64,000 bases of DNA from Pogostemon cablin (Eukaryota; Streptophyta; Magnoliopsida; Lamiales; Lamiaceae). Where the stretch lies: assembly GCA_023678885.1 (NCBI GenBank), contig CM043002.1:3614022-3678021 (forward strand). The letters are read 5' to 3'. Below, piece after piece: positions 25,561-36,973 of the stretch (positions within the stretch are counted from its first letter, which is position 1; the number at the start of each line of letters is the position of its first letter). The translations under genes were made by a program, and so were the position numbers. Under the pieces are notes generated by a model. That model was not told where the DNA came from and did no database searches. It saw only the letters and a list, made by a program, of their open reading frames with translations.

Positions 25561-26877
25561 GCAAGCTGAAAATGATGATTATGAAGAAGTTGAAAATGAT
25601 TTAGTGAAAGTCTTCGAAATTGAAGAAGAAGATTGGCGCCAACCACTCGTGGATTATCTGAAGTATGATAAATTGCCAAGTGATCCACGTCAAAGGGTTG
25701 ATATTCGGCGTCGGGCACCTCGATTTATTTACTTCAAAGGCACGTTGTATAGAAGATCATTTGATGGGGTTTTCTTGAGATGTCTAAGTAAAGAAGAAGC
25801 TGTTCAATCAATGGAGGAAGCTCATTCTAGTATTTGCGGTGCTCATCAGTCTGGGCCGAAGCTGCACTTCAGAATCAAGAGGATGGGCTACTATTGGCCA
25901 ACAATGGTAAAAGATTGCATGGAGTATGCACAAAAATGTCAAGCCTGCCAGTTCCATGGGAATTTGATCCATCGACGTCCGAGCCTCTTCACCCAACAGT
26001 CACTTCATGGCCTTTTGATGCGTGGGGATTAAATGTGGTGGGGCCTCTCACAAAATCTTCTGGTGGTCATCTCTACATCCTTGCTGCCACTGATTACTTT
26101 TCCAAATGGGCCGAAGCTGTGCCTTTGAGGGAAGTAAAGAAGGAAAATGTTGTTGATTTCATTCGGATCAACATCATTTACAGATATGGTGTTTCTCGCC
26201 ATATCATCACTGATAATGGAAAACCATTCAGCAACAGCTGGATCGATAAGTTGTGCAAGAAGTTTGACTTCAAACAAAGGAAGAAATCAATGTACAATGC
26301 AGCTGCCAATGGTTTGGCCGAAGCATTTAACAAAACCTTGTGCAGCCTGTTGAAGAAGGTGGTCTCCAAGTCGAAACGGGATTGGCATAAAAGAATAAAC
26401 GAAGCTTTATGGGCATACTGCACTACCTATAGAATGCCCACTCAAGCTACTTCGTATTATTTGGTTTATGGTGTTGAAGCTGTGGTACCTCTCGAGAAAC
26501 AAATTCCCTCTTTGAGGATGGCCATACAAGAAGGCTTAATCGAAGAAGAAAATACAAAGTTGCGCCTTCAAGATTTAGAGGTACTAGATGAGAAGAGATT
26601 AGAGGCACAACAAAAACTCGAGTGCTATCAATCTCGCCTATCCAGAACATTCAACAAAAGGGTGAAAATACGTTCTTTTCAAATTGGCGACTTGGTGCTT
26701 GCTGTGAGAAGGCCCATTGTGGTCACACATCGTGTTGGGAATAAGTTTCTCCAAAAATGGGATGGCCCCCATGTTGTAAAGGAAGTATACACAAATGGAG
26801 CCTACAAGCTGATATCAGAAGATGGCGTGAATATTGGCCCCATAAATGGGAAATTCTTGAAACGCTACTATGCATAA
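25561..26877 (+). pseudogene. Element A integrase
   Basis: Zinc-binding part: HSSICGAHQSG...H...MEYAQKCQACQF. The catalytic core is in a second overlapping frame after a shift near 25,950: DYFSKWAEAVPL, ITDNGKPFSN and NGLAEAFNKTL supply the D, D and E positions. The C-terminal part (FQIGDLVLAVRR, KWDGPHVVKEVY) ends GKFLKRYYA at TAA 26,875. No chromodomain, as expected for Tat. Confidence 0.8.
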
Positions 26878-28634
26878 ACAAATACAAAAACACAACGCTT
26901 CATGACGCACGAGCCTAAACTGCATGTTACCCCTGGTCCGCATGAGTATAAACTGTGTACGAAAAACTCCTGATCCGCACGAGTATAAACTGTGTACGAC
27001 ACACTCCTGGCCCGCATGAGTATAAACTGTGCACGGCACTCCCCAAATCAAAACCATGTCTCTTCAAAGGGGTACGTAGGCAGCTTAGCACTCTGTTAAG
27101 TTCAGTCATAATTCTGGCTATTCACGGCAGGTTTATGAGGCTAAAAAAAGAGGAAATAGGAATGACAAGGAGAAGACGTGGTGGAACTCAAATTTGAGTG
27201 AAGAAATTCAAATTATTGAAGTGGTAAAGTAAGTTCAAATTCTTGAGATGTTGAATAGTCTAAATTCTCGGTGTAATGAAAGAATAAAAGTGATTCATAG
27301 TGTCATATCATACATTGCAATTGGATTTATATTAGCAGGCCACAGGGTTAAGTAAATTTAAATTTATGGATTTAATTAATTAAAAGACCCAAAAAATTGT
27401 GGGATCAATTAATTATTAAGTTCAAAATTATAATTTAAGATTGTTAAAATGATAAAGGGAGCAATTAAATTAATTCATTTTTGAATTAAAAGCCCAAGAT
27501 CATGAGTAAAGGTTTGAGTTCAGGCCATGACTTATTGAAGAAGTCATAGGCAATATCTTTGAAGCTCAGCGTGTATATAGCACTCCAAAACTGGTCCATC
27601 AACTAAACTTCAATTGAAGTTAAAATGGAATGGGGCTAGGCACTCCAAGATGAATATTTCAAGATTGGGCCCAAGTAATTTATATAGATTAATCATTTAA
27701 ATAGAGCCCAAGGTGAAGCTAAGCCCAAGGAAAATAAATAAAAGATTTGAACCTGCATTTAAAGTTTGATTCAATCAGTCCAAATGGAAAGTCAAAGTTG
27801 AGTTGAAATCAAGCCACTTCCCAAGGCAAAAAAACGTGAATGTACCTTTCTCAATCAAACTTTCTTTTTCTTCCAAAAGAAAAAGAAAAAACATGGGGTT
27901 GTTTCTCTTTCTTTAGGAAAGGCCCCTTGTTTAACAGTGAACCCTCTCTATAAGCCACTTGAGGCACATCCTGCGATTTACCACCTTCACCAATCCCCAG
28001 GGTAGGGCAGTGGGGGCCCCTAATGGTGGGGTACAAGAGGAAAGGCCTTCCTTTACGGATTCATTACCGTATACTCACCACCATTGTTCGCCGGATCTGT
28101 CGCAGCACTCCGGCTTTGCCACGCCGCTGTCGGATTTGAGTTTGACACCCTCCACACATTGACGCTGCCATGGGTGCGAGCAGCCGCCACTCTCTCGTCG
28201 GAAATCACCCCATCTCCGACCATCACCATCCATGGTTGTCGATCGCTGCACCCATCCACCTGCAGATCACTACCTTCACCGCGGGAGACGAGAGCCCTCG
28301 CCGTCGTCGCAGACCTGTTACGTCACTGTCGAAGATCGCGTCGCCACTAGAAATCTCGAGCCCAGCCGCTAATTCTGCCACACTGGTCAGATTTATCCAC
28401 CGAGGCCATCACTCTTTTCACTACTCGGTGCCATCAAAATTTGTTATCTTTCACCATGACGGTTCACCATCACCAAAGCCTGAACTACCACCGTCACCAC
28501 TGCGCCGGCCATACTCTCTTGAGCCCATCACCCGGATTTGTAGCTTCTTCCGCCATCCGCCACTTTTTTTCTCCAGCCATATCCACCGATCACCGGCCGC
28601 TGCTCCCCTCGAAGCCGAAAGGCACGATGTCCAT
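26878..28634. other. Element A 3' region, left of the nested element B
   Basis: 26,930-27,060 has four degenerate copies of a GCATGAGTATAAACTGTG-type repeat. A purine tract lies at 27,138-27,158. 27,300-27,850 is AT-rich. About 28,000-28,634 is strikingly GC-rich, rich in CACC/GCCGCC and with open but low-complexity frames; it resumes at 44,963 beyond element B. No gene supported. Confidence 0.5.
28630..28634. repeat. Target-site duplication of element B, left copy
   Basis: TCCAT directly before the first LTR; the matching copy is at 44,958-44,962. Confidence 0.9.
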
Positions 28635-29518
28635 TGTTATATCCCCTCCCCTGGTCGATCGAGGTCCTCATACTTGTTAGGCCCAGGAGGCCCAATAGGC
28701 TCGTGATACTTGAAAGGGGAGGCCCAACCCCTCAGCGGCCCAACCGAAGGACTTAGATAAGAATGGAATTAAAGCAGCCCAATAAGAACCAAAACAGTTC
28801 GGAAGCCCAGGAAGCACCCTCGGCGGGAAGCCCCCTCTGCATCCACATTTCCCTAGCCAAGACCTCGGACGGACTCCCCAACACCGAAAGCCAACCTATC
28901 CGAAAACCAGAGAAGGACAACGAAAGCAGGACTACAGAGGACGGGCATCATAATGAAAGAGTACAAGTACCGCAGGCTAGAAGACAACACTAACGAGAAG
29001 AGGATATATCTTGGGCGGCAATCATAACTAGAAGACAACAGTGGACTGGCGAGCATGACTCCATCAACCAATGGGAAGCCAGCAAAGGACGGAGACACCC
29101 TGCAAACTCTTGCAGTGCAACAAATGGCGCTCAGACTATCCCTGCAACTGGTCGGGGTACTAGACAGCTTTATTAAAGGTGAATTATCTTCGTCCAGGTG
29201 GCACTAGACGATTAGTATGATGTTAGGGCATTTGAGATAATATAAATAGTCTCTCTCATAGGAGAGAGACAAGTTTTTTTGGGCATTCACTTTAGACATT
29301 GCACTTGTAAGAATCGAGAAAAAGATGAGTTGTTCTAAGGGAGAGTAATAAAATCGGTTATCTTCTTTGGTGGGAATTGACTCTTTGAGAGGCTTTGATC
29401 TCTTTACTAGTCTCTATTTTGATATTTATTGTGTTTGATGGTATTCGTTCTTGATTTCGTTATTAAGAACTTTAATCCCTCATACAGTAAATCAATGAGC
29501 CAAGAACAGTCGTCAACA
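28635..29518 (+). repeat. 5' LTR of element B (884 bp)
   Basis: Starts TGTTATATCCCC and ends CGTCAACA. It is followed at 29,521 by TGGCGCCGTTTGTGGG, a primer-binding site of the type used by Tat elements. Highly similar to 44,087-44,957, apart from a small difference near the start (a CCCTGGTCGATCGAGG insert here) and scattered changes. Confidence 0.92.
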
Positions 29519-29520
29519 TC

Positions 29521-29536
29521 TGGCGCCGTTTGTGGG
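29521..29536 (+). promoter_or_regulatory. Element B primer-binding site
   Basis: TGGCGCCGTTTGTGGG lies 2 nt after the LTR end. Where first-strand synthesis would be primed by a host tRNA; the tRNA identity was not determined. Confidence 0.75.
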
Positions 29537-29637
29537 AAACGCTACGATTAGCCATCCATGTTCTTTTTATTTGTGAGTTTTGGGTTTGTTCTTTGTGAGG
29601 GAAATCTTCGAGTTTTTTTCTGCGTCTGTAAGTCGAG

Positions 29638-31980
29638 ATGGGGGTGAAGGATTTGCAACCCAGGGACCTGAAGAGAGGGGAGAATGTTCCAGGGCCCAGC
29701 GAAACATCACAAGGAGCGGAAATCATGTCCAAATTAGCACACCAGTCATAGAGATACCCATTCCAGCGAGGTCTATTCCTGTCCCTAACTTAAGCGATCC
29801 CCCGAAAGCAAAAGAATACCACTACTAGAATGAATTCCCAGCCCTCTCCTCTGATTGCATGTTTCAGGCAATTGAACGAGAAAATTCGAAAGGTAATCGA
29901 TGAGTACGCCGCGAAAGCTCCCCCGATCCCACCGGCGAGATTGAGTTTTAGCGGTCCTCGGGGAGCAAGCCATGACGATCTACGGGAGAGCTTGGAGAGA
30001 AGGAAGGATGCTAGAAAATAGCACGACAGATGGGATGCTAGAGAGACTATTAACTTTATACGAAGGAAGAACGTGGAAGAAAAAAAGAGTGTGAACGAAA
30101 AAGAGGGCGAAGCGAATACTTTCGTCGCCCAGAAACAGGAACTCACAGGCAGCCTCATCACGGAGAAAATCCAGAAAGAAGAAATCCCCCGCCGCCGGAG
30201 GTGCTGATAGGGGACGGAGCTCGAGCGCAACCACAACCCAGAAGGAATCAGGAAGCCTAAAATCATCCGATGAGCAATAGACCGAGAAGGGCAGAATTTT
30301 GCCAACCTCACTCGCAGAACCAAAGGAGGGGCCGACCTACGACTCGGGAAATGCTGGAGGAGAACGAAGTTCCATGAAGAACTCCCTCTGTCTCCCAAAG
30401 GAGATATAACAGATGTAGAAGGCCAAGAAACCAGAGATCTTGCTCATCCTCGGTACCTTGCTTACGAGAGAGTCAAGATTTTTCTTGGAAAGACCTACCT
30501 ACAACCGAGTTGCTCTACCTCGGACCAAAAAGAATGGAAAATCCACTTCGCGGAAAGGGATAAGACAAAAGGAAGCCCAAAGGAGAGCATGGACAGAGAA
30601 AGAGGAGATGTTTCCGAATGCACAAACGGGAGATCTTCAAGCCTTAATAAACGAAGAGGTGAATAAGTGCTTCGCAGATCTGGAAAAGAAGATGTCTGGA
30701 GCAGGAGGAATCCTTCAGACCTCGGTAGCTCCTTCACCTTTCACGACGGAGATCAGCAACGCTCCTAGGCAACAGGGAATCAAGTTTCCCTCTAGCTTGA
30801 TCTTCGATTGTGATTACGACCCATATTCACTTATCGAAAAATATCTGATGTGGATGAGAGCGCAAGGTGCGTATGAGATCACGTTATGTCGAATGTTCCC
30901 GCTGACTTTGGAAAACAAAGCTCACGCCTGGTTTAGGGCGGTCCCAGCAGCTTCTGTCAAAAGTTGGGGAGAGCTGATGGAGGTATTCCTAATACAATAT
31001 TCATACCTAGGGGCACCGAAGGAGCCAAAGCACAAATTGGCAAATATTCGTCAGGGCTCGACAAAAAGCTTGTGGGATTTTCTGAAAAGGTTCAACGAGC
31101 AGAGGTCTATGGGGGAAGTCATGGGAGACGAAGCCTGTCTCATCACGGTGATGGGAGCACTGCACCCAGAGACTAGTTTATGGAAGGCAGCGTAGCTCAA
31201 ACCGTCTGCTTCCTACGCGGCCTTCATGGTCATGGCGAACGAGTACATCCAAGCGGAAGATATCTCTAAAATGGCAATGAAGGTAAGCAATCAGAGCACT
31301 TCGGTAGAACTTAACAAGAAGAGGGTGAACGTCGGATTAACGAAGGAGTACAAAGCACCGACCATCTTCAAACCATTTACCGAATATACCGAGGTGTAGC
31401 AAATGTATGAAGAGCTGAAGTCCGGAACCAACTTGAATATTACCGAAGTCTTTTACTATGTTAAAGATCAACAAGTCCTTCAGACGTAGAGACCTGTCCT
31501 TCGATCCTCGGAACTCACATGGGCACAATACAGACCAATGCCGAGATCTTATCATGGAACCGTGGAAGTTGTTTAAAGAAGGAAGGTTAAGAGGGATACT
31601 GCAAGCCCCGAGGCCGAGGGTGTACAGGAGAGACGTTAATCTTTTCCCTCCCCCAGGTCTACCGAGGTCCCCAGGCAGAGGATGAATGACAGAGCGATGC
31701 CCCTATCCCCTCCGCCTCCAGGACGGCCACCAGTGTTCAACAGGATCAGAGGGAAATCCCCAAAGGAGATAGACAGGGAGAAATACACATGATGGAGCCA
31801 GCAGAGGAAACCCCCTACATCGAAACTTCTCAAGCATTCACCACGGCATCCAAGAGGAAGAGAAAGGCTGAGCTGAGAGACTTAGATCAATAGATCCCTC
31901 AAGTATGGTCGCTAACCTCGGTTTCAAGGGGGATAACAAAAGTGGACATCATCTTCACTGAAATCGACTTCTACGGGGTA
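29638..31980 (+). pseudogene. gag: Element B gag
   Basis: ATG at 29,638 opens a short frame (stop near 29,749); several stops and shifts follow up to 30,430. The long open part 30,440-31,195 carries the gag core: FPSSLIFDCDYDP, YLMWMRAQGAYE, LTLENKAHAWFRAVPA, LMEVFLIQYSYLGAPK, LWDFLKRFNEQ. HGHNTDQCRDL near 31,520 is the Tat-type Cys/His remnant. Known role: virus-like particle protein. Broken by stops at 31,193 and beyond, so not functional as it stands. Confidence 0.75.
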
Positions 31981-31984
31981 AGTA

Positions 31985-32614
31985 CCCCTCATTCCGACCT
32001 TTAATCATTTCGCCGATACTTTCGAGGGTCAAAGTCCATAGATGTTTGGTAGACACTGGAGCATATGCCAACATAATCTTTAAAGAGGTATTCAAAAATC
32101 TGGGAGAAGAACGTCATCACAAGGTGAGGCCTTGCGGTGATGAGATCAAAGGGTTCGGCAATGCACTGACCAGACCTACTATGGAGGTTGACATATCAGT
32201 TCAGCTGGAAGGCCTGGATGGGAAAACTCGGATGCAGAAACAGTTGACATTCAAGCTTGTGGACCAAGCCTCCACGTACATCTGTATACTAGGATGCCCG
32301 TTGATTCACACATTCGGGGCTATTCCGTCCACCCTCCATCAATGCCTCAAATTTATCACGGCAGACGACAGGGTTGCGACGGTAATAGAAAATCAAAGGA
32401 GAGCGAGAGAATGCTCGTTCATAGAGAAAGTAGAAGGTCTAAGTTATCATGACATGGATTACGAGATGCTGAGTTTCAAAGACATCATGAAAGAGGGAGA
32501 AAGTTCAGAAGTTTGGAAGGAAACTGAAAGAGCTCCGGAAAGGGAGCAAGAGGATGAGGAACAGGAGGAAGGGATACTGGTAGTAGCAGGGGGAGTAGGA
32601 ACAGAAGGGTAAAG
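31985..32614 (+). pseudogene. Element B aspartic protease region
   Basis: CLVDTGAYANIIF is an intact D-T-G-A active site, unlike element A. CILGCPLIHTFGAIPSTLHQ is the second half of the fold. An acidic Glu-rich linker then ends at TAA 32,610. No start codon of its own is expected, since it is made as part of the polyprotein. Confidence 0.75.
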
Positions 32615-32759
32615 ATATGAGACATCGATAGCGGAAAAGGAAATACATCTGGATCCGAGTATCCGGATGCAAAAAAAAGAAAAAAGTGGCGGCAAAGGTG
32701 CTAAGGCGAAAGCACGTGACACCAGATGAAGATCCGAGGATGAAATCGAAAGAAGGGGC

Positions 32760-34210
32760 CTAGACAGTTGGAAACACCAAAGTGGTACATCTAGATCCAG
32801 AAAATGCCGATATCAAGGTCAATATCGAAACGGAATGGGAAAGCGAATTCAAAGAAAAGCTAACCCAGTTACTGAAAGAAAACCTAGACGTGTTCGCTTG
32901 GAACACAAATGAAACACTAGGGGTACATCCGAGGTACGCTTGTCACAGGCTGAATATTTACCTCTGCATCCCGCCATTCCATCAGAAAAAAGAAAGTTCA
33001 GCCCGGAGAAAAATGCAACTATGGAACTGGAAGTGCACAAACTGCTGGCGAACGAAAGAATCAGCGAATGCAAGTACCCCATAAGAGTGCAAAATCCGGT
33101 TATGGTTAAGAAGAAAGAAGGATCATGGAGACTATGCATCGATTTCACCAATCTAAACAAGGCATGCCCGAAGGATAGCTACCCACTCCCGTCGATCGAA
33201 CAGATGGTCGATGCAACGGCGGAACACGAAATAATGAGTTTCATGGATGCGTTCTCGGGGTACCATCAGATTCTTATGCACCCAGATGATAAGTCAAATA
33301 CCGCCTTCTTTTGCAGAAATGGAGTCTATGAGTAGAACAACATGCCGTTTGGCCTGAGAAACGCAGGGCAACTTATCAAAGATTGGTGAACAAGATGTTC
33401 GAGGAGAATATTGGGAAGATAGTCGAGGTCTACGTCGATGACACCGTAGTAAAGAGCTTGAAAAGAATGGACCACTTCGACCACTTGAGAAAGGTATTCG
33501 GAATCTTCCGACACCATGGAATGAAACTAAACTCGAAGAAATGCATGTTTGGAGTAAGCAAGGGAAGCTTTCTCGGATATTTGGTCAGCTCAAGAGGGAT
33601 CGAGATGATCCCAGAGAAGGTGGAGGCAATCTTAAGAATGGACACGCCGAGGCACATGAAAGAGGTTCAGAATCTGACGGGTAGGTTGGCCGCCCTGAAC
33701 AATTCATGTCAAAAGCATTGGATAAGTGTAAGCCCTTTTTCGACGTCATTAAAAAAGCAAAGTTTGAATGGACAGAGAAATGTAGAGAGGCGTTTGATGA
33801 GATAAAAAGAGAGCTATCGGATCCCAGGATCCTCTCTAAGCCTTCACCAGGCGAAACATTGCAGCTGTTCCTAGTAGTGTCGGGAAAAGCGATCAGTTCA
33901 GTATTGATCAAAATAGAAGAAAAGAATCAAAAGTCAGTATACTTTGTGAGCCAATCCCTGAGAGACGCAGAGCTCAAATACTCGGTAATGGAAAAAATAG
34001 CGTATGCTCTAGTCATGAGTTCAAGGAAGTTGAGGCCGTACTTCATGGAACATACCATAGAAGTACTAACGACATTTCCCTTAAGGCAAGTGCTCCAAAG
34101 ACCAGACGCAGCGAGGAGGCTGCTGAAGTGGTCAGTTGAACTAGGGCAGTTCGACATAACGTATCTACCGAGGATTGCAGTCAAAGGGCAAGTCATGACA
34201 TACTTCATAG
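32760..34210 (+). pseudogene. pol: Element B reverse transcriptase and RNase H
   Basis: RT blocks: LEVHKLLANERISECKYP, LCIDFTNLNKACPKDSYP, FMDAFSGYHQI. A TAG at 33,333 interrupts before NNMPFGLRNAG where the family has Trp, and a shift follows. Then VEVYVDDTVVKS (YVDD intact), HHGMKLNSKKCMFG and GSFLGYLVSSRGIE. RNase H follows from 33,706: FEWTEKCREAFDEIK, SVYFVSQSLRDAELKYS, RKLRPYFMEHTIEVLT. One nonsense codon and at least two shifts make this copy non-autonomous. Confidence 0.82.
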
Positions 34211-34239
34211 TGGAGCTAACTTTCCCAGCCCCAACCGAA

Positions 34240-34650
34240 GAGAAAAAGAGAAAACCTTGGGTTACGCACGTGGACGGCTCGGCAACAGCAACGGCGTCGA
34301 GTGCCGAAATAATCATTCGAACTCCATCTGGGAAAACCTTCTCAACTGTAATCCGATTTGGTTTTCTGGCTACCAACAACAAGACAGAATATGAGGCCCT
34401 GCTGGACGGTTTGAGGATGGCATTGGCCATGGGAGTAGATGAGCTGATGTTATACAGCGACTCGCAATTGGTAGTGAACCAGATGAAAGGATAATACGAG
34501 GCTAGGGATGAGCACATGAGCCACTATAGAGGGCTAGCGGCCGGCATATTGCAGAAGTTTAAACATGTATTCCTAGAATGCATTGACATGAAAGATAATA
34601 TGGGGGCGGATGCATTAGCCAAGCTAACCACAACATCAAACTCTGAGGAC
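34240..34650 (+). pseudogene. Element B second (archaeal-type) RNase H
   Basis: THVDGSATATAS, NNKTEYEALLDGLRMAL, LYSDSQLVVNQMKG, then a TAA (34,492) where Gln is usual, then YEARDEHMSHY. ECIDMKDNMGADALAKL closes the domain. Diagnostic of the Tat group. Confidence 0.8.
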
Positions 34651-34699
34651 ATGAATAACATCAATATAGTGAGGCAGGAGAACCCTTCGGATGCCACCG

Positions 34700-35957
34700 T
34701 GTGGGCCTTAGACGATCAGCCAACAAAGGAGTCATGGATGACCCCAATCAGGGCATATCTGGAAGAGGGGATGACTCTCGCAGACAAGGATAAAGCTCGA
34801 CAAATCAGGCTTCGATCAGCAAGGTACGTCTTGTTGGAAGGAAAGTTGTACAAGAGAGGGTATTCGGTACCACTCTTGAAATGCCTAGCTCCCGAAGAAG
34901 CATGCTATGTGCTAGCTGAGATCCATGAAGGCGTATGCAGAAACCACACGGGCGAGATCGCTTTAGCCCACAAGGTGATCAGGCAAGGTTACTTTTGGCC
35001 GACGTTAAAGAAGGACGCCACCCAATATGTGAGGGCATGCGCGACATGTTAAAGACTGGCTCCATTGTGAGAGCACCTTCAGAGCAATTGACCTCGTTGT
35101 TCAGCCCATGACCTTTCGCGAAATGGGAGATTGATTTAATCGGACCACTTCCGACTGGAAAAGGAGAAAACAAATTTGCTATCGTGGCAGTAGATTATTT
35201 CACAAAGTGGGCAGAGGCTAAGCCCCTCTCGACGATCACCGTGGCTAGGGTTTAGAAGTTCATATGGGAGAATATCATATGCCGATTTGGGATACCGTTT
35301 GCCATAGTGATGGACAACAGCAAACAGTTTGACAACAACAAGCTAAGAAAGTTTTGTAAAGACTACGGCATTAAGAAATGGTCCTCAACACCATACCACC
35401 CGCAACCCAATGGGCAGGTAGAAGCAGTGAATAAGATCATCAAACACACGCTAAAAGCCAGGTTGGAAAAGTTGGATGGGAAATGTCTAGAAGAATTACC
35501 GGGAGTGCTTTTGTCCTACAGGACGACGACAAGAATATCCACCAATGAAACCTCGTTCTCAATAGACTTTGGTGCTGAGGCAGTGATACCGGTGGAAATA
35601 GGAGAGCCCAGCCCTAGAGTCACACTCCACCAAGTAGGGGCAAACGATGAATTGATCCGAGAGTGCTTAGACCTATTGGAAGAAAAGAGATTGAAGGCGG
35701 AGTTACATATTGCGATCTACAAGCAGAGAGCAGAGAGATTTTATAACTCTAAGACAAAACTGAGAAGGTTCAAAGGTGGAGAACTGGTGCTACGGAAAAT
35801 AGTGGGCCCAATGGCATAGAGCACTGGCCAAAACTGGGAAGGTCCTTACGTAATCAAGAGGGTTCTGGAAGGAGGAGCATATGAGCTAGAAGAAGTAGAT
35901 GGAAAAAAGATACCTCACCCGTGGAACGCCCAACATTTGAAGAAATATTATAAGTAA
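34700..35957 (+). pseudogene. Element B integrase
   Basis: Zinc part HEGVCRNHTGEIALAHK...YFWPTLKKD...CATC with a stop right after. Core: DYFTKWAEAKPL, a stop at VxKF near 35,253, then MDNSKQFDNNK and HPQPNGQVEAVNKII (the D,D,E positions are visible). The C-terminal part ends AQHLKKYYK at TAA 35,955. TAG 35,817 stands where Trp is usual. Confidence 0.8.
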
Positions 35958-36973
35958 AAGAAAAAAAAGGCGAGGTCGAATGAGGTTGGTGACACGAATT
36001 TTTATAGCTTTTAATTAAGGCATTAGGCCATACTATATGGAAGTGCAAATTGTGTATGGAAATCTTTTTGATGATATATGGTTAAGGATATCAATTTAGA
36101 GAAATCTTTTTAATGGTATATGATTAAGAATGTCAATGTGCCTATGTATGGTTAAAGGGATACCATAACATCGGTAAATACTAAGATGTAAAAAAAGGTA
36201 GAATCAAACCAGGATGAAAAGGCGAGAACATCGGATTCAGAAAATGGAACAAGGATGCGGAGGCATCAGGAATGGAATCGAAAGGCGGAAATGTCGGATT
36301 CGGGAAATTAGAAAAAAGATGCCGAGGCATCATGCTAAAAAGTCGAAATCGAGGTATCGAGGAGCAAAATTAAAAAAGCTGGCGGGAAGAGCCCTGGGTA
36401 TAGGGGGATCGACCGCGGAATGGCGTCAAAATAAAACGCGAATGGGTACACAGAACAGATGTGTGCAAAGATCGAAACTTTAGGTTTAAAATAAAAGGAA
36501 ATCTCTTCGATACATCGCGAGACATCAGGATCTGAACGGAGGGGAACTTCGGGACAGCTTATAAAATAGATCGGATATACTCGGAGGCTCGGGAGCCAAT
36601 ACAAAGTATATAGCAGAGCGTGGAGATAGAGTTATAACCCCAGAATTGCGGGCAGTCATGCAAGAATATGGATTCACCAAACAGCAGAATGAACGTCTGC
36701 ACAGAGGATGAATAAACAAGCGATGAAGCACAGTAGGGACGAGCACATATAAAAACACAACAGGTACACATATCAACAGTAAATAATCGGCATTCTTCAA
36801 AGATTGATACTATAAAAAAACCAACATGAGAATCAACCCCCCGACGTGGGCAAAACACAAACGGAAGCAGTCAATATTCAAAATCTATGAAGACATTGCA
36901 AGAAAAAATCACAAACAATATCAGAACCGGGGCAAAGCAGGAACTAGCCGGCAAACAGAAAATATGGAAGACA
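35958..36973. other. Element B spacer between pol and the antisense genes
   Basis: Repeated short units (GGAAATCTTTTTGATGATATATG at 36,060-36,130; GAGGCATC-type units at 36,210-36,370). No coding region supported; likely 3' untranslated part of pol and the end region of the antisense gene. Confidence 0.5.

Noticed and set aside
27138..27158. Purine tract as the 3' boundary of element A (LTR expected next)
   Set aside because: The sequence after it has no similarity to the LTR at 19,282; kept only as a note in the 3' region.
28170..28706. 178-residue Pro/Ser/His-rich ORF
   Set aside because: Crosses the border of element B (28,635), so it cannot be one old gene; low complexity and no family match.
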